From: Hypomesus transpacificus
Taxonomy: Eukaryota; Chordata; Actinopteri; Osmeriformes; Osmeridae
NCBI RefSeq assembly: GCF_021917145.1
Contig: NW_025813703.1
Coordinates: 62,001-126,000, forward strand
Direction: 5' to 3'
Length of the DNA stretch: 64,000 nt
Of this stretch, positions 45,401 to 55,800 are shown one piece after another. The translations under genes and the position numbers were made by a program. The notes beneath the pieces are model-generated. The model did not search any database, was not told the DNA's origin, and saw only the letters and a program-made list of their open reading frames with translations. Numbering within the stretch: position 1 is the stretch's first letter; every line of letters begins with the position of its first letter.

Positions 45401-48400
45401 GGCAGTCTGTCTCATGCTGTCAACGGAATTAGTGATCATCTTTTCTCTCGTATGAGACTAGACCTACCTGCTGTGGAGTCTGTATGAGCGGTTCCATCAG
45501 TGAACGGGTCCGTGCCTAAGGCTGAGATACAAGCAGTTGGACTTCAGAAAAACACTGCTGCCTCCCTGATCCCGACCTGGGTTTCCAAGGTTTCCAATCT
45601 TCTGCCCTGCTCCTCTCCTCCTCGCTTCCTTCTGTCTTCTCTTTTTCCTCCCCTCTACCTCCCGCCCTCTTCCTTCCTTCCTTCCTTCCTCCTCTCCTCC
45701 TCCCGCCCTCTCTTCCTCCTCTCCTCTTCCTCCACTCCTCCTCTTCTTCTCCCCCTGCCCTCCTCTCCTCTTCATCCTCGCTTCCCTTCTTCCTGCCTTC
45801 TCCCCCCAGCCCCATGCCCTCATCCTCCATCCTGTCATACCCTGCTTCCTGTTTGCTCACCTGAATGACCATTCTCAAGGGCTCCATTCAGCAGCTTGTG
45901 ACCATTACCTGAGAAAGAAAGTGATCCCATGAAATCCATTGGCTGTTACTAAGGAGTCATCAATAATGGATGGATGATAGATCTCACCAGTCACATTACA
46001 ACCAACAGCTCACAGAAAAGGTAGAATGGAGCTGTAATTCGATAAATGTTAGCGATTGTTGAATGATTCGAAAATGTGGGGGTATTTGTTGTCTGCAGTG
46101 TTACCGTTGAACTCCATCTCAGGTGCCTCTGAACCTGAAGAAACAGCAAAAAAGCGTACATCATTTATGCAATTTAAGCAATTTAGTCATGTCATATCAT
46201 GGCATGACTCAGGTACCTTGACAGGGGCATTGTGCATCTGCTTTACTGTGTCCAGTGTATAGCAACAGCAGCTGCAGGGGGTGGGTTACAGGTGGGTTAG
46301 AGGTGGGTGAGGGTTAGGGGTGAGTAAGTGAGTGAGTGAGTGAGGGGTGTGTGGGTTAGGGGTGAGTGAGTGAGGGGTGGGTTAGGGGTGGGTTAGGGTT
46401 AGGGGTGAGTAAGTGAGTGAGTGAGTGAGGGGTGTGTGGGTTAGGGGTGAGTGAGTGAGGGGTGGGTTAGGGGTGGGTTAGGGTTAGGGGTGAGTAAGTG
46501 AGTGAGTGAGTGAGGGGTGTGTGGGTTAGGGGTGAGTGAGGGGTGGGTTAGGGGTGGGTTAGGGTTAGGGGTGAGTAAGTGAGTGAGTGAGTGAGGGGTG
46601 TGTGGGTTAGGGGTGAGTGAGGGGTGGGTTAGGGGTGGGTTAGGGTTAGGGGTGAGTAAGTGAGTGAGTGAGTGAGGGGTGTGTGGGTTAGGGGTGAGTG
46701 AGGGGTGGGTTAAGGGTGGGTTAGGGTTAGGAGAGAGTGAGATGTGGAGGTGGGTGTGGAGTTCCGTGGTCTCGTACCGTGAGACGTGGTGTCAGCGTGT
46801 CCTCCCTCTGTTCCTAAGGACACAGTCATGTAGAATCAGACCTGGCCTCTGTGCTATGTAGCAGTAGGAAAGACATGCTAAAACCATGTTCTGCTGGGTT
46901 AGGGCTAGCCCCATACAGGGTTGGGGTTGGGGTTTAGGGTTGGTCCTGACGGGCATGGCTCTTACCTGGAGCCTGCAGCTGAGATGAAGAACTGCCATGT
47001 CCCTCGGCACCTACTGATGACATCATGACACACAACCTCACAACAGTTCTACAAAACACAACCTCAACAAGTTCACCCTGGTTTCTGGAGATGCTGCCCT
47101 CTGGTGTGTGCTGACAGAATGCAGCACACTTGAATGTGCAGGGTTTTGGTTATAATATGGTTTGCTGGTTTAGAGGGTTCGGGTCAGAAGACAATGCATG
47201 GGGTGACATGTGAACAAGGTGGTGTAAGGTCATCGGGAGCACAGTTTGGTCACATGTACAAAGAGGTATGGTCTACATGACGGTGGATCAGTGATTAGTG
47301 GAGGTACATAGACCGCTGGGTGTCGTGGTGCAGGGGTGTGGAACAGAACTGGTACCAGACATGGAGTACAAGGAGGACCCTGGCTGTCCTGGTGCACCAA
47401 CAGACTCTGAAATCACACAAACACTCATCTGAAAGGAGGAGCATCTGAAAGGAGGAGCAGGAGGGGAGGAGGGAGGGAAAGATGATGGGGGAGGAGCAGG
47501 AGGAGGTGAGCAGAGGAACAGGAGGAGGAGGAGGTGAAGAGGAGGAGATGGGTGGGTCTGGCTGAAGCGTTACCTTGGGAAAAAGAGGATGCATCATGGA
47601 GACTTCCGTCACCAGGAGGGCCCTCCTCCACCCCTCCTGAATCCAAAGAGTGAGTCAGATTCATGACTCAGGAGTCAGAGCGCACATGAACAAGACACTG
47701 AGCATGTTTACGTGCACATTCATCATCCAATGTTATTCGGATTCAATTTGGTTGCAAAAAAGTTTGAATTTGGCCTGGATAGTTGCCCTGAGATTTAAAG
47801 GCACATTCATAATATTTAGGAATGCTGCTTTCTTAAGATCAACGTTGTATGATAAATTACATGTCTATGGCACTTTACGGTACAAGGTACTGAACATGTT
47901 GAGTACAGTATGGTATACTTTAGTTAGTGTGCGGTTCTTACCGTTGATCCCTTGTGACGTGGAGGTGCTGCTGGAAGCTACGACAGAGAACACATCATGA
48001 GGTCTCACTCAAGCACACTGACATCGCAGGGATACACGGGGGGGGGGGGGGACAGGGGGGACACGACCCCCCCATCCTGGGAAAAATATGATTTGCCCCC
48101 CCCAATGAATCACTGTAAACATAACTATGTGATTTCTATAATATTAATCATACGCAATGAAAGCGCTTCGCTGATTATGGACACAATGGTGCTTTTTTAC
48201 TGGGCTATGTGTTACAGCAGTCATTTGGAATCCCCCTCAGGAATTGCTCTTGAGAAAATGTCATAGAATTGTCCCACCCCAAGTTCATAGCAGATTTTTG
48301 CCACTGATCGCAGGGAGCACATGCTGCACCTGGTTTAGACTCACATCCAGAGCCAGCAGAGAGGCTAGCACATCCATGCTGCTGGTCACCTGAGGGAAGT

Positions 48401-51400
48401 ATTCTAACAGGTGTTCTGGTTATACTGGAGTGTAGGTGTATGGGTGTACATGTATCTAGGTATATACTGTACAGGTGTGTAGCACTGTAAGTATATCGGT
48501 CTGCAGGCGTACAGTTGTGCAGGTGGTCAATGGTATAGCCTAGTTCTATCCTGGCTTTCTTCCTGTGGTGGGGTAGCGTGGCTGCACCAGAGAGTGAAGG
48601 CCTCCCAGCCCTCTGTGGACCAGGACCACTCTAAGGGGTTCCCCACTTGCCATTCTGCTCATCAGGGCCACAGTGAACACAGACTGAGCCGACAGGGCTC
48701 AGGGGAGAGAAGAGATGTGTGGATGGACAGGTGTGGAGGTGTGCAGGTGTGTGTGTGTGTGAGTGGAGTTGTATATGTGTACAGGCGTATGCTTGAGAGA
48801 GTTACCGTTAAGAGCCTGGCCCTGGGCGGAGGAGTCCGGCAGAGCACTGACGCCTGGAAGGAAACGGCTTTTAGTTTGAGGTCATCTTGGACCGTACACA
48901 TTAACATACTACCCCACCCTCCCTCTACACACACACACATTCACACATACCCCCCCCCACCCCCCCGTAAAACACATTTATTTACACCCCACACACACAC
49001 ACATACCCACAAACACAGAGATGCACACACAGCCCCCCCTCTGTTCTGGCGTAAACCAATCAGATGTGCTCTGGGGTAAACCAGTCAGATCCGTCCTGGC
49101 GTAAACCAAATCAGACGTGCTCTGGTGTAAACCAATCTGATCGGCTCGGGTGTAAATCAATCAGATGAGCTCTGGTGTAAAGCAGCGAGCGATCTCCTGG
49201 CGGAGAGGGGATTAGGGTCATCTTACCCAGGCCCTTTGATGCTGTGCTCGTCTGCGATGCAGCTCCTGCAGGGGAGACGAGAGTCTTCTGAGATTGATCT
49301 ATAAAGCCCTTCATTCAGCCCGCTGGAGGGAAGATTAGGCCTACTTCCATACCTGCACACCCATGTCACTGGGAGAGCAGTGAGGCTTTTGGTTTTACCA
49401 ACAAACGGACTTTATGCAGAGGGGTTCTACTTCAGAGATTGGTTCGTTTGGTTTTATGAAATACCATTTAATGTTTATGTCCGTCTTAAGCGGTTTGTCT
49501 TTGAAACCCGTTACTGTTACGTCATTCAAGACATTCAAGTCGAATTAGAACATGCGTGCTCGTCATTTAACTTTAAAGATCTATCCTTCAGACATTTCAG
49601 TTTGGCCTCTGACCCCAATCACTCACAGAGTCATCTGTTTAGACTGACAGATTTAAACACAAGGTCATTGCTGTTCTCTTCATTGGTGGTATGTTGTTAA
49701 CCTCTCACCCATGTGCTTATCCTGACTCTTGGAGTCATCATCATCTGAAAAGAAAAGGACATTAATAAACGAAATAAATAGATTTGTGTCCATATTGCTT
49801 TAGTCTGATGTTCCATTCCACTGTGAACAGGTTAGGATTAGGCATTCTATTCCAAGTGATATTAAAAAGGTCTAATTTGACGATACTGCAGGTCTCCTAC
49901 TATGATAATGTTAGAAGCAGGTCTAGTAGGACCCACAGCACCATCATACTAGACCTGCAGCATTATCATACTAGACGTACAGAATCATCATACTAGACCT
50001 GCAGGAATGATCAGTAATGCTGCAGGTCTAGTATGAAAATGCCAGGTGTCACATCTTCTGTGTGTGTTCACCTGTTCTGTTTGGCCTCGCCCCCTTCAGG
50101 TGTGTCTCGTCGGCTCGTTAGTAGGGTATTTAGTCAGTTGGGTTATGTGTCCTGTGCCAGTTCGTCTTGTGTGTCTCTACCTAGCGTTCCTGTGTACCTG
50201 TTCTGTTCCTGCCTTGTGCTCTGATCTCCCGTGCTTCGACCTCGATTAGACTCGACGACGACTACTCTACCTGATACCGGATTGTACCTTCACCGCCAGC
50301 CTGTGTACCGACCACCTGCCTGTACCTGACTTCTCTCTGCCTTAAATAAACCCTATTGTTCTTGGAAGCCACCTCCTGTGTCTGCATCTGGGTCTACCTC
50401 TGTGCGTGAGCCGTTACACCAGGAGCAGATAGAAAATGTCAGTCCTACTGGTCTAGTTAGCTAATGCTACACAAATAACTAGATATTGCTGTGGAGTAGG
50501 TCTAGTGTGGGTATGTGGCAGATCTAGTATGATAAAGCTGCAGATCTAGTATGATCTAGTTTGGTAAGGAGGCAAGTCTAGTACAGTCTAGAAGCAGGTC
50601 TAGTAACAAAATGCTAGGATCAGGTCTAGTAAGCTATTGTTAGGGGAAAGTCGAGGAAGGAAATGTTAAGAACAAGTCTACAATGGTGACACTTCAAGTA
50701 TAGTATGTTATTGCTGCAAGTCTAGTATGGTAATGCTACAGGCCTAGTTTGGGAATGATAAAAGTCTAGTATGATAATGCTAGGAGCAGTCGGGTAATGC
50801 TGCAGGTCTAGTATGTTGATGCAGTAGGTTTAGTAAAGCAATACTGGGAGCAGGTCTAGAATGATCAAACTACTGGTCTAAGTAGTAAGACGTGGCTAGG
50901 AGTAGGTTTAGTATGATAATTCTACAGGTATTGTATGATAATGCTGGGAACAGATCTAGTATGGTAATGCTACATGTCTAGTATTTTAATACTACAGGTC
51001 AAGTAAGGTAAGGCTAGGAGCAGGTCTAGTATGGTAAAGTTACAGGTATAGTGTGATAATGCTAAGAGCAGGTTTAGTATGGTAAAGTTACAGGTATAGT
51101 ATGATAATGCTAGGAGCAGGTTTAGTATGGTAAAGTTACAGGTATAGTATGATAATGCTAGGAGCAGGTTTAGTATGGTAAAGTTACAGGTATAGTATGA
51201 TAATGCTGCAGGTCTAGAATGGCAATGCTCAGGTCTAGTTTAGTAATACTAGGAGCAGGTCAATGATAAATTGTCTAAGACGTAGTAAGAGCGATTTAGC
51301 AACATAACCTGACCCTAACTCAACAAAAGTACCTTGCTATTTTAGAGTATGTTATTGTGTCATGTCACTACTATTTTAGAGTGACGTTAAAACAATACCA

Positions 51401-52294
51401 TGTTAATGAAGCCAAGTTAGAGTGATATTAGAACTGTGCCTATTTAGGATGCATCTATCTAAACGTTTATGGCTGTGAACTTAGCGTGAGGACACGTCCC
51501 TCTCCCCAGCCTCTCTATCTCAGTCCCTCCATCCCATGCTGCCCACCATCCCTCCCCTTCCCCCGCCCTTCCGTCTCCTACCCTCCTCCTCCTCGGAGAG
51601 CTCCTCTTCTCCCTCCTCTGTTTCCACCTCCGTGTCCTCGTGTTCTATCTCTGGACAGAGAAGTCAGGGTTACCCGTGAATCAACGGCATCACAGTGAAC
51701 TCAAAATGAACCCACGAGGTTTGGGGAAAGTTCCTACCGTCCACTGGGGCTGTGAAAGCTGTTACTACCAGAAAGACAACCACTGACGCAATTAAAAGAT
51801 TTCTGTGGATAAGAAATAATACCTCAGAATCCATTATAACAAACATAATCGTTGTTATTACTATGACAGTTCACAATGACTACTTATTAACTACGGTTAA
51901 TAAGTTGCTATTGTTGCGTGTCACTTAAATGCTCCTGTGGGTTATTAAAAAGTACAATACGAGGACACAAAATGAATCATGTCCAGGGGTTTAACTCTAT
52001 CCTCCTGTCTCCACAGAATGTTAGCATAATCAGCATTACAACATTTAGATCATCTTTTCAGACTTCAGATGAAGACTAGATCCTTTAGCCCTAACAGTCA
52101 GCAGATGTCTAGACACCCAACAGTCTATCTTCACCACCACACCTGTAAACATCTCAATAATCTGATCCACTCTGGATCACCCCAAATTACAACACTAACA
52201 ATAAACAGCAGAAACCAGCTCCATGGAAACTGCTTATTGAGGAGACAGCCCTCCACAACAGTAGCTCTGCAGTGTTAACTTACCGTGACAGCAT
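39461..52294 (-). CDS. Unrecognised secreted Gly/Ser/His/Asp-rich protein, ~35 microexons
   Basis: No family recognised. Exons (minus, 5' to 3'): 52284-52294, 51738-51802, 51582-51650, 49709-49744, 49227-49265, 48806-48853, 48345-48389 (less sure), 47942-47977, 47574-47636, 47356-47406, 46966-47010, 46778-46813, 46105-46134, 45861-45908, 45468-45515, 45214-45258, 45074-45118, 44890-44979, 44455-44511, 44161-44196, 44003-44053, 43875-43907, 43714-43752, 43508-43555, 42912-42965, 42640-42681, 42427-42471, 42315-42347, 41954-41998, 41693-41812, 40874-40906, 40613-40648, 40474-40493, 40330-40374, 39461-39589. The total is 1,716 nt and 571 aa without a stop. The start MLSRNLLIASVVVFLVVTAF then TAPVD is a signal peptide. 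A Glu-rich stretch follows, then a long Gly/Ser/Asp/His body, a Thr/Ala exon (TATDTATDMATG) and a basic aromatic end (KMWNWRIPADFHMKPRVHFL). NFT, NVT and NST are possible N-glycosylation sites. Introns are phase 1 except the first and last two. Starmaker-like or elastin-like matrix roles are speculative. Confidence 0.7.
39683..39732 (-). mobile_element. Teleost SINE tail fragment
   Basis: Minus strand ATGTCGCTTTGGAGAAAAGC then TTCCTCCAAATGAAT, a diverged copy of the fish SINE tail, in the last intron of the microexon gene. Confidence 0.5.
40000..40312 (-). repeat. 42-bp minisatellite in last intron of microexon gene
   Basis: About seven copies of GTAGCAGGACTGTATATGTA then ACTGTGTAGCAGGGCTGTGTGT, ending 18 bases from the penultimate exon donor. 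Confidence 0.9.
40955..41690 (-). repeat. 27-bp minisatellite with GTTAGGGTC cores
   Basis: About 27 copies of GTGAACAGACCAGAGTTAGG followed by GTCAGTA, with GAACAGGG variants. The 27-bp length keeps frames open on both strands. It begins directly at the donor of the Thr-rich exon (41693). Each unit has a TTAGGG-like core. Confidence 0.97.
42530..42720 (+). repeat. G-rich tracts flanking a microexon
   Basis: GGGGTGGTGGAGGGGGTGGG-type runs lie at 42540-42590, with a 12-base G run near 42703-42714, on either side of the exon at 42640-42681. On the transcribed strand these are C-rich intronic tracts. Confidence 0.7.
43190..43495 (-). repeat. 26-bp minisatellite in microexon gene
   Basis: About 11 copies of GTCTGGAGTACTAGTCTAGA then GATCCT, ending about 15 bases from the donor of exon 43508-43555. 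Confidence 0.95.
45308..45403 (-). mobile_element. tRNA-Cys-derived SINE
   Basis: The minus strand shows an A box (TAGCTTCGTGG, 45385-45395), a Cys anticodon arm (CTGCAGA) and a B box (GGTTCAAATCC, 45342-45352). GTTGCTTTGGATAAAAGC, the start of the fish SINE tail, follows. It is an intronic insertion between microexons, not a functional tRNA (stems mispaired). Confidence 0.75.
46285..46738 (+). repeat. Higher-order minisatellite of TTAGGG/GAGT units
   Basis: Five long-period copies (80-90 bp) each hold (GAGT)n, GTGTGTGGGTTAGG and GGGTTAGGGTTAGGGGTGAG. It is a two-level repeat inside an intron of the microexon gene, with exact telomere-like GGGTTAGGGTTAGGG strings. Confidence 0.95.
47995..48300. 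other. Possible decayed non-autonomous element
   Basis: A block bounded by G/C homopolymer strings (GGGGGGACACGACCCCCCC at 48056-48074) runs through AT-rich single-copy-looking DNA. It has the look of a hAT-type MITE, but I cannot find a matching second terminus or target duplication. Confidence 0.25.
49890..51275. repeat. Degenerate CTAGTATGGTAATGCTACAG minisatellite split by an LTR
   Basis: Many diverged 28-35 bp copies built on AGCAGGTCTAGTATGATAAT and GCTACAGGT occupy 49890-50040 and resume at 50424-51275. Three copies at 51045-51200 are nearly identical, so local amplification was recent. The gap between the halves is a solo LTR. At 49958-50033 inverted copies (CATACTAGACCTGCAG against CTGCAGGTCTAGTATG) could form a hairpin. 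Confidence 0.85.
50047..50418 (+). mobile_element. Solo LTR (gypsy-like) with 5-bp target duplication
   Basis: The 372-bp segment starts TGTCAC and ends GTTACA (TG...CA termini, short imperfect inverted repeat). It is flanked on both sides by CCAGG (50042-50046 and 50419-50423). An AATAAA lies at 50344-50349, followed by TGTCTGCATCTGGGTCTACC, as in the R-U5 part of fish LTRs. No gag or pol lies beside it, so it is a solo LTR left by recombination. Class assignment (Ty3/gypsy-like) is from general appearance only. Confidence 0.8.
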
Positions 52295-52382
52295 GTTGTA
52301 AAGGTCTATGTGGGGGACCGAAACACAGACATCAAGCAGCTAACACACAGGCGTCCTTATGCTTCAGTGGGCATGGCTATAA

Positions 52383-52390
52383 ATTTTATA
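52383..52390 (-). promoter_or_regulatory. TATA box of the microexon gene
   Basis: The minus strand reads TATAAAAT, 89 bases upstream of the ATG at 52294, so transcription would start near 52355 with a 5' UTR of about 60 nt. It supports the 11-nt first coding exon. The 42-bp minisatellite begins about 35 bases further upstream. Confidence 0.6.
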
Positions 52391-52424
52391 CTCTCTCAAC
52401 CCCCCATATTGGGAGGGGGCAGGA

Positions 52425-52770
52425 CCAGCCCTAACCCAGCCCCTGCAGCTTCAGACCCTGACAGGACCAGCCCTAACCCAGCCCCTGCAGCTTCAGACCC
52501 TGACAGGACCAGCCCTAACCCAGCCCCTGCAGCTTCAGACCCTGACAGGACCAGCCTTAACCCAGCCCCTGCAGCTTCAGACCCTGACAGGACCAGCCTT
52601 AACCCAGCCCCTGCAGCTTCAGACCCTGACAGGACCAGCCCTAACCCAGCCCCTGCAGCTTCAGACCCTGACAGGACCAGCCTTAACCCAGCCCCTGCAG
52701 CTTCAGACCCTGACCGGACCAGCCCTAACCCAGCCCCTGCAGCTTCAGACCCTGACAGGTCCAGCCCCAA
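52425..52770 (+). repeat. 42-bp minisatellite upstream of the microexon gene promoter
   Basis: Eight copies of GACCAGCCCTAACCCAGCCC then CTGCAGCTTCAGACCCTGACAG, followed by a (GGACCAGACCA)n tail to about 52860. Forty-two is divisible by three, so both strands stay open. CCCTAACCC cores are present in most copies; three have CCTTAACCC. Confidence 0.95.
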
Positions 52771-52869
52771 CCAGACCAGGGCCAGACCAGGGCCAGACCA
52801 GGACCAGACCAGGACCGACACCAGGATCGGCACCAGGACCAGACCAGGACCCAGACCAGAATCCAAGCC

Positions 52870-55800
52870 AGCTCTGGAACCAATTCTAGCACCATTATCA
52901 GCCAATATACAACCGTAACCTCAGCACCTGGTCAAAACCCAGCTCCAACCCTACCACCAGCCCATAAAACAATCCTAACCCTACCACCAGCCCGGGACCC
53001 TCCTAGAATACCAGGCTTAGTCTCACTCCCGAGACCCACGCCTTGTTCCAGCCTTCAACCCGGGTCCAGTCGTAGACCCAAATCGAATTCCAGCCTTCAG
53101 CCCCAGCCTCACCCTCACTACGTAGTCTCTTACAAGACAGTGCTACTACACAATCTCAAACATGACATGAAGAAACTGTTACAACTACCATGTAGAGCAG
53201 CCATCCCACTGGTCCACCACATAGAGAACCCCTCCCTCTCACCCTGGTCTACCATAGAGCAGCAACCCTTCCCCTGGTCCACCCTATAGAGCAGCCCTCC
53301 CCCTCCCCACGATCTACCTTATAGAGCAACTTTCACCCTCACCCTGGTCTACCTTATAGAGCAACCTTCACCCTGGTCTACCAGTGGAGGGCACAGCCAG
53401 CCTGCTAAAAACATCAAAACAATACCTGCATTCTGCTCTTTTTTCCTCCATACTGACAGACAGAGAGACTGACAGACAAACATGCTGGTGGACTCTGATG
53501 CTGTTTTGAAAGATATCACTTCCTCTATAGCCTGAAGGACAGAGGGACAAATAGAAAAGCAGGCCAAAATGCCCAGTAGCAGGCAGGGAGACAGGCAGAG
53601 AGGCAGAGAGATAGATGGGTAGAGTGGCATACAGGCCGATAGGGTGGTAGGCCGAAAAACTGGTAGGCAGGCAGTCAGACAGAGTACCAGGCAGGCAAGC
53701 AGGTAGAGTGGCTGACAGACAGACAGACAGACAGAGAGGCAGACAGGTAGAGAGGTAGAGAGGCAGGCAGGCAGCCAGGTAAGTAGCGTGGCAGGTAGAC
53801 AGACAGGCAGGCTGATAAAGTGAAAGACGGGCAGACAGACAGGTAGAGGAGCCAGAGAGACATCTAGACAGGCAGGCAGGCAGGCATAAAATCAAACTAA
53901 ACTAGAATTAAAACAGTGCATTCCTGCCCTGCTTGCCAGGTCACCTCAGCAGTCTGTTTTACAGTGTTACACTGTAATGAATACCCGCAGATGCTCAGAC
54001 TTATTGGTGAACTAAATGAATCCTGATGAGAGCAGTGGAGATCTTCCATAAAACAAGAAATTACTGTGCCATCAAACAGACTGTTACTGTTGTCCCTTGA
54101 AACACAACACCTGTCTACCGAACATTCACTTTTACTCTGGAGGACATTCACCTTCCTTACCTCAGGTGAACATGTTCTAACGCCTCAGAACACTCACCTT
54201 CCGTAACTCTGTAGAACACTTACATTTCTCAATTCTGGAGAACATGCACCTTCCTTTACTCAAGAGAACGCTCACCTTCATACAGTACAGTCACAGTACA
54301 GTACTACCCTCAGTGTGTTCGTTACAGTACAGTACTACCCAGCAACATGTAGTCAGATGTTTACGTGTGTTTCACTCGTAGGGATGAGGACATTTGGGCC
54401 CTTTCTCTCACAGATCACAATAACAGCGTTGACACACAGGCACGTGTCGGAGAATAAGGTTAGAGGACATATAGAAAGGCCTTATTATGTGTCATGGAGC
54501 CTTCCATCCATCTGCCAAGATTCCTCTTATCCAGATCCATGTCCCCTTCTCCCCTCCTCCCCGCCTCCCCTCCTCTCCCATGCAGGACAATCGGTTCCTG
54601 TTAATGGGGGGCTGTGCCGGAGCCAAACACAGATTAGAGGCTGCTAGTGTGACCAGGGCAGCCCTGCTCTCCTTCCAATCAACCCAAGCTCTTAAACGAA
54701 AGGAATCCAACAGAAGAGAACTGTTCATCTGTGTCCCCAGTACGATATATTGGGAGAATCCCCCCCCCCCCCCCCCGCCCCCCTCACATCCATCTCCAAT
54801 GTCTCATCATTTCCTACTACCTTTCGTTCGCTCCTGATGACCAACGAGTGGTCTTGGAAATTCCCTGTTCTAAGGGCCTTTGTCAACAGTTTGGGGTTAG
54901 GGTTTGGGGGAGAGGAAGTTACTGTTGTCGGAGGTTGAATCCATCAGTTCTACCACCCCAGCCTCCGGTCCCTCCAACCAATCGGCGGGGAGTGTGTGCC
55001 TGCGTCTTGTGTTACACATCCTACAGTGTCGACGAGACACCTGCAGAACAACAATGGGGCTGCACTGTACTCGTGTTGTCTCTAAAGTGTAACGCAAGTA
55101 ATCCATTTAGTGGACGTGCCACTTCCCAGGTAAAGGTAGGCCTCTTCTCACAGCTATCATGGCAGCCATCAGAGCGCACGCTCGAAACCTCCTGCTCCTG
55201 AAATTAAAGTCTAATATTTCTCCCAGGTCTGGGAGGCTTCCGCCCTCCCGAGGTTTTCTTGGGGGGGGGGCGAGAGGGGTAGGTGTGTGGAGAGGTCAGG
55301 GAAGCTCCAAATGCACTTGGCGTTTGCGGGGGGGTTGGGGGTTGAGGGTTCGGGGGTGCTGGGGCGAGTCAGGCTCCAGTGTTGGGGGGGGGGGGGTGGT
55401 GCAGGTGGGGTTGGGTGAGGATCGCGGTGGAGGGGGGGGGGCGGAGGGGAGCGGTGAGGGGAGCGTTGTGAGCGGTGGAGGGCGGGGGGAGGGGTCCGGC
55501 TCCACTACCCAGCCACTCTGGGCATGGGCCGGTAACCTAGGTCAGGGTTGAGACGCCAATCCCAGGCCTTCTTTCTGGCAGGCCATGGGTCTTTGTTCGG
55601 GGCTGTTTGGAGGCTTTGTCTCTGGTTCCCCTCCTGCGTCCCCCCGGCTCCCCCTCCTCGTCTCCAGTCAGGTTCTGGACCACCAGGTGTGGAGGATGTG
55701 TAACGCGAGAGTCGGGAGGCAGGCGTGGAAACCGAAGCTCCTCAAAACAGCTTTTCTGGGGTCAAATGATCTACTTCACTGGGTCACTTCAAAACCCTAA

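Noticed and set aside
49328-49365. Extra microexon with CAG and GTATGG borders
   Set aside because: Its 16-nt length would break the phase 1 frame shared by all neighbours.
52310-52918. 202-codon plus ORF of 14-residue repeats
   Set aside because: Translation of the 42-bp minisatellite upstream of the microexon gene; both strands are equally open.
54487-55551. Overlapping 110-156-codon ORFs
   Set aside because: No family similarity recognised, run through poly-C and G-rich tracts, no consistent splice chain.
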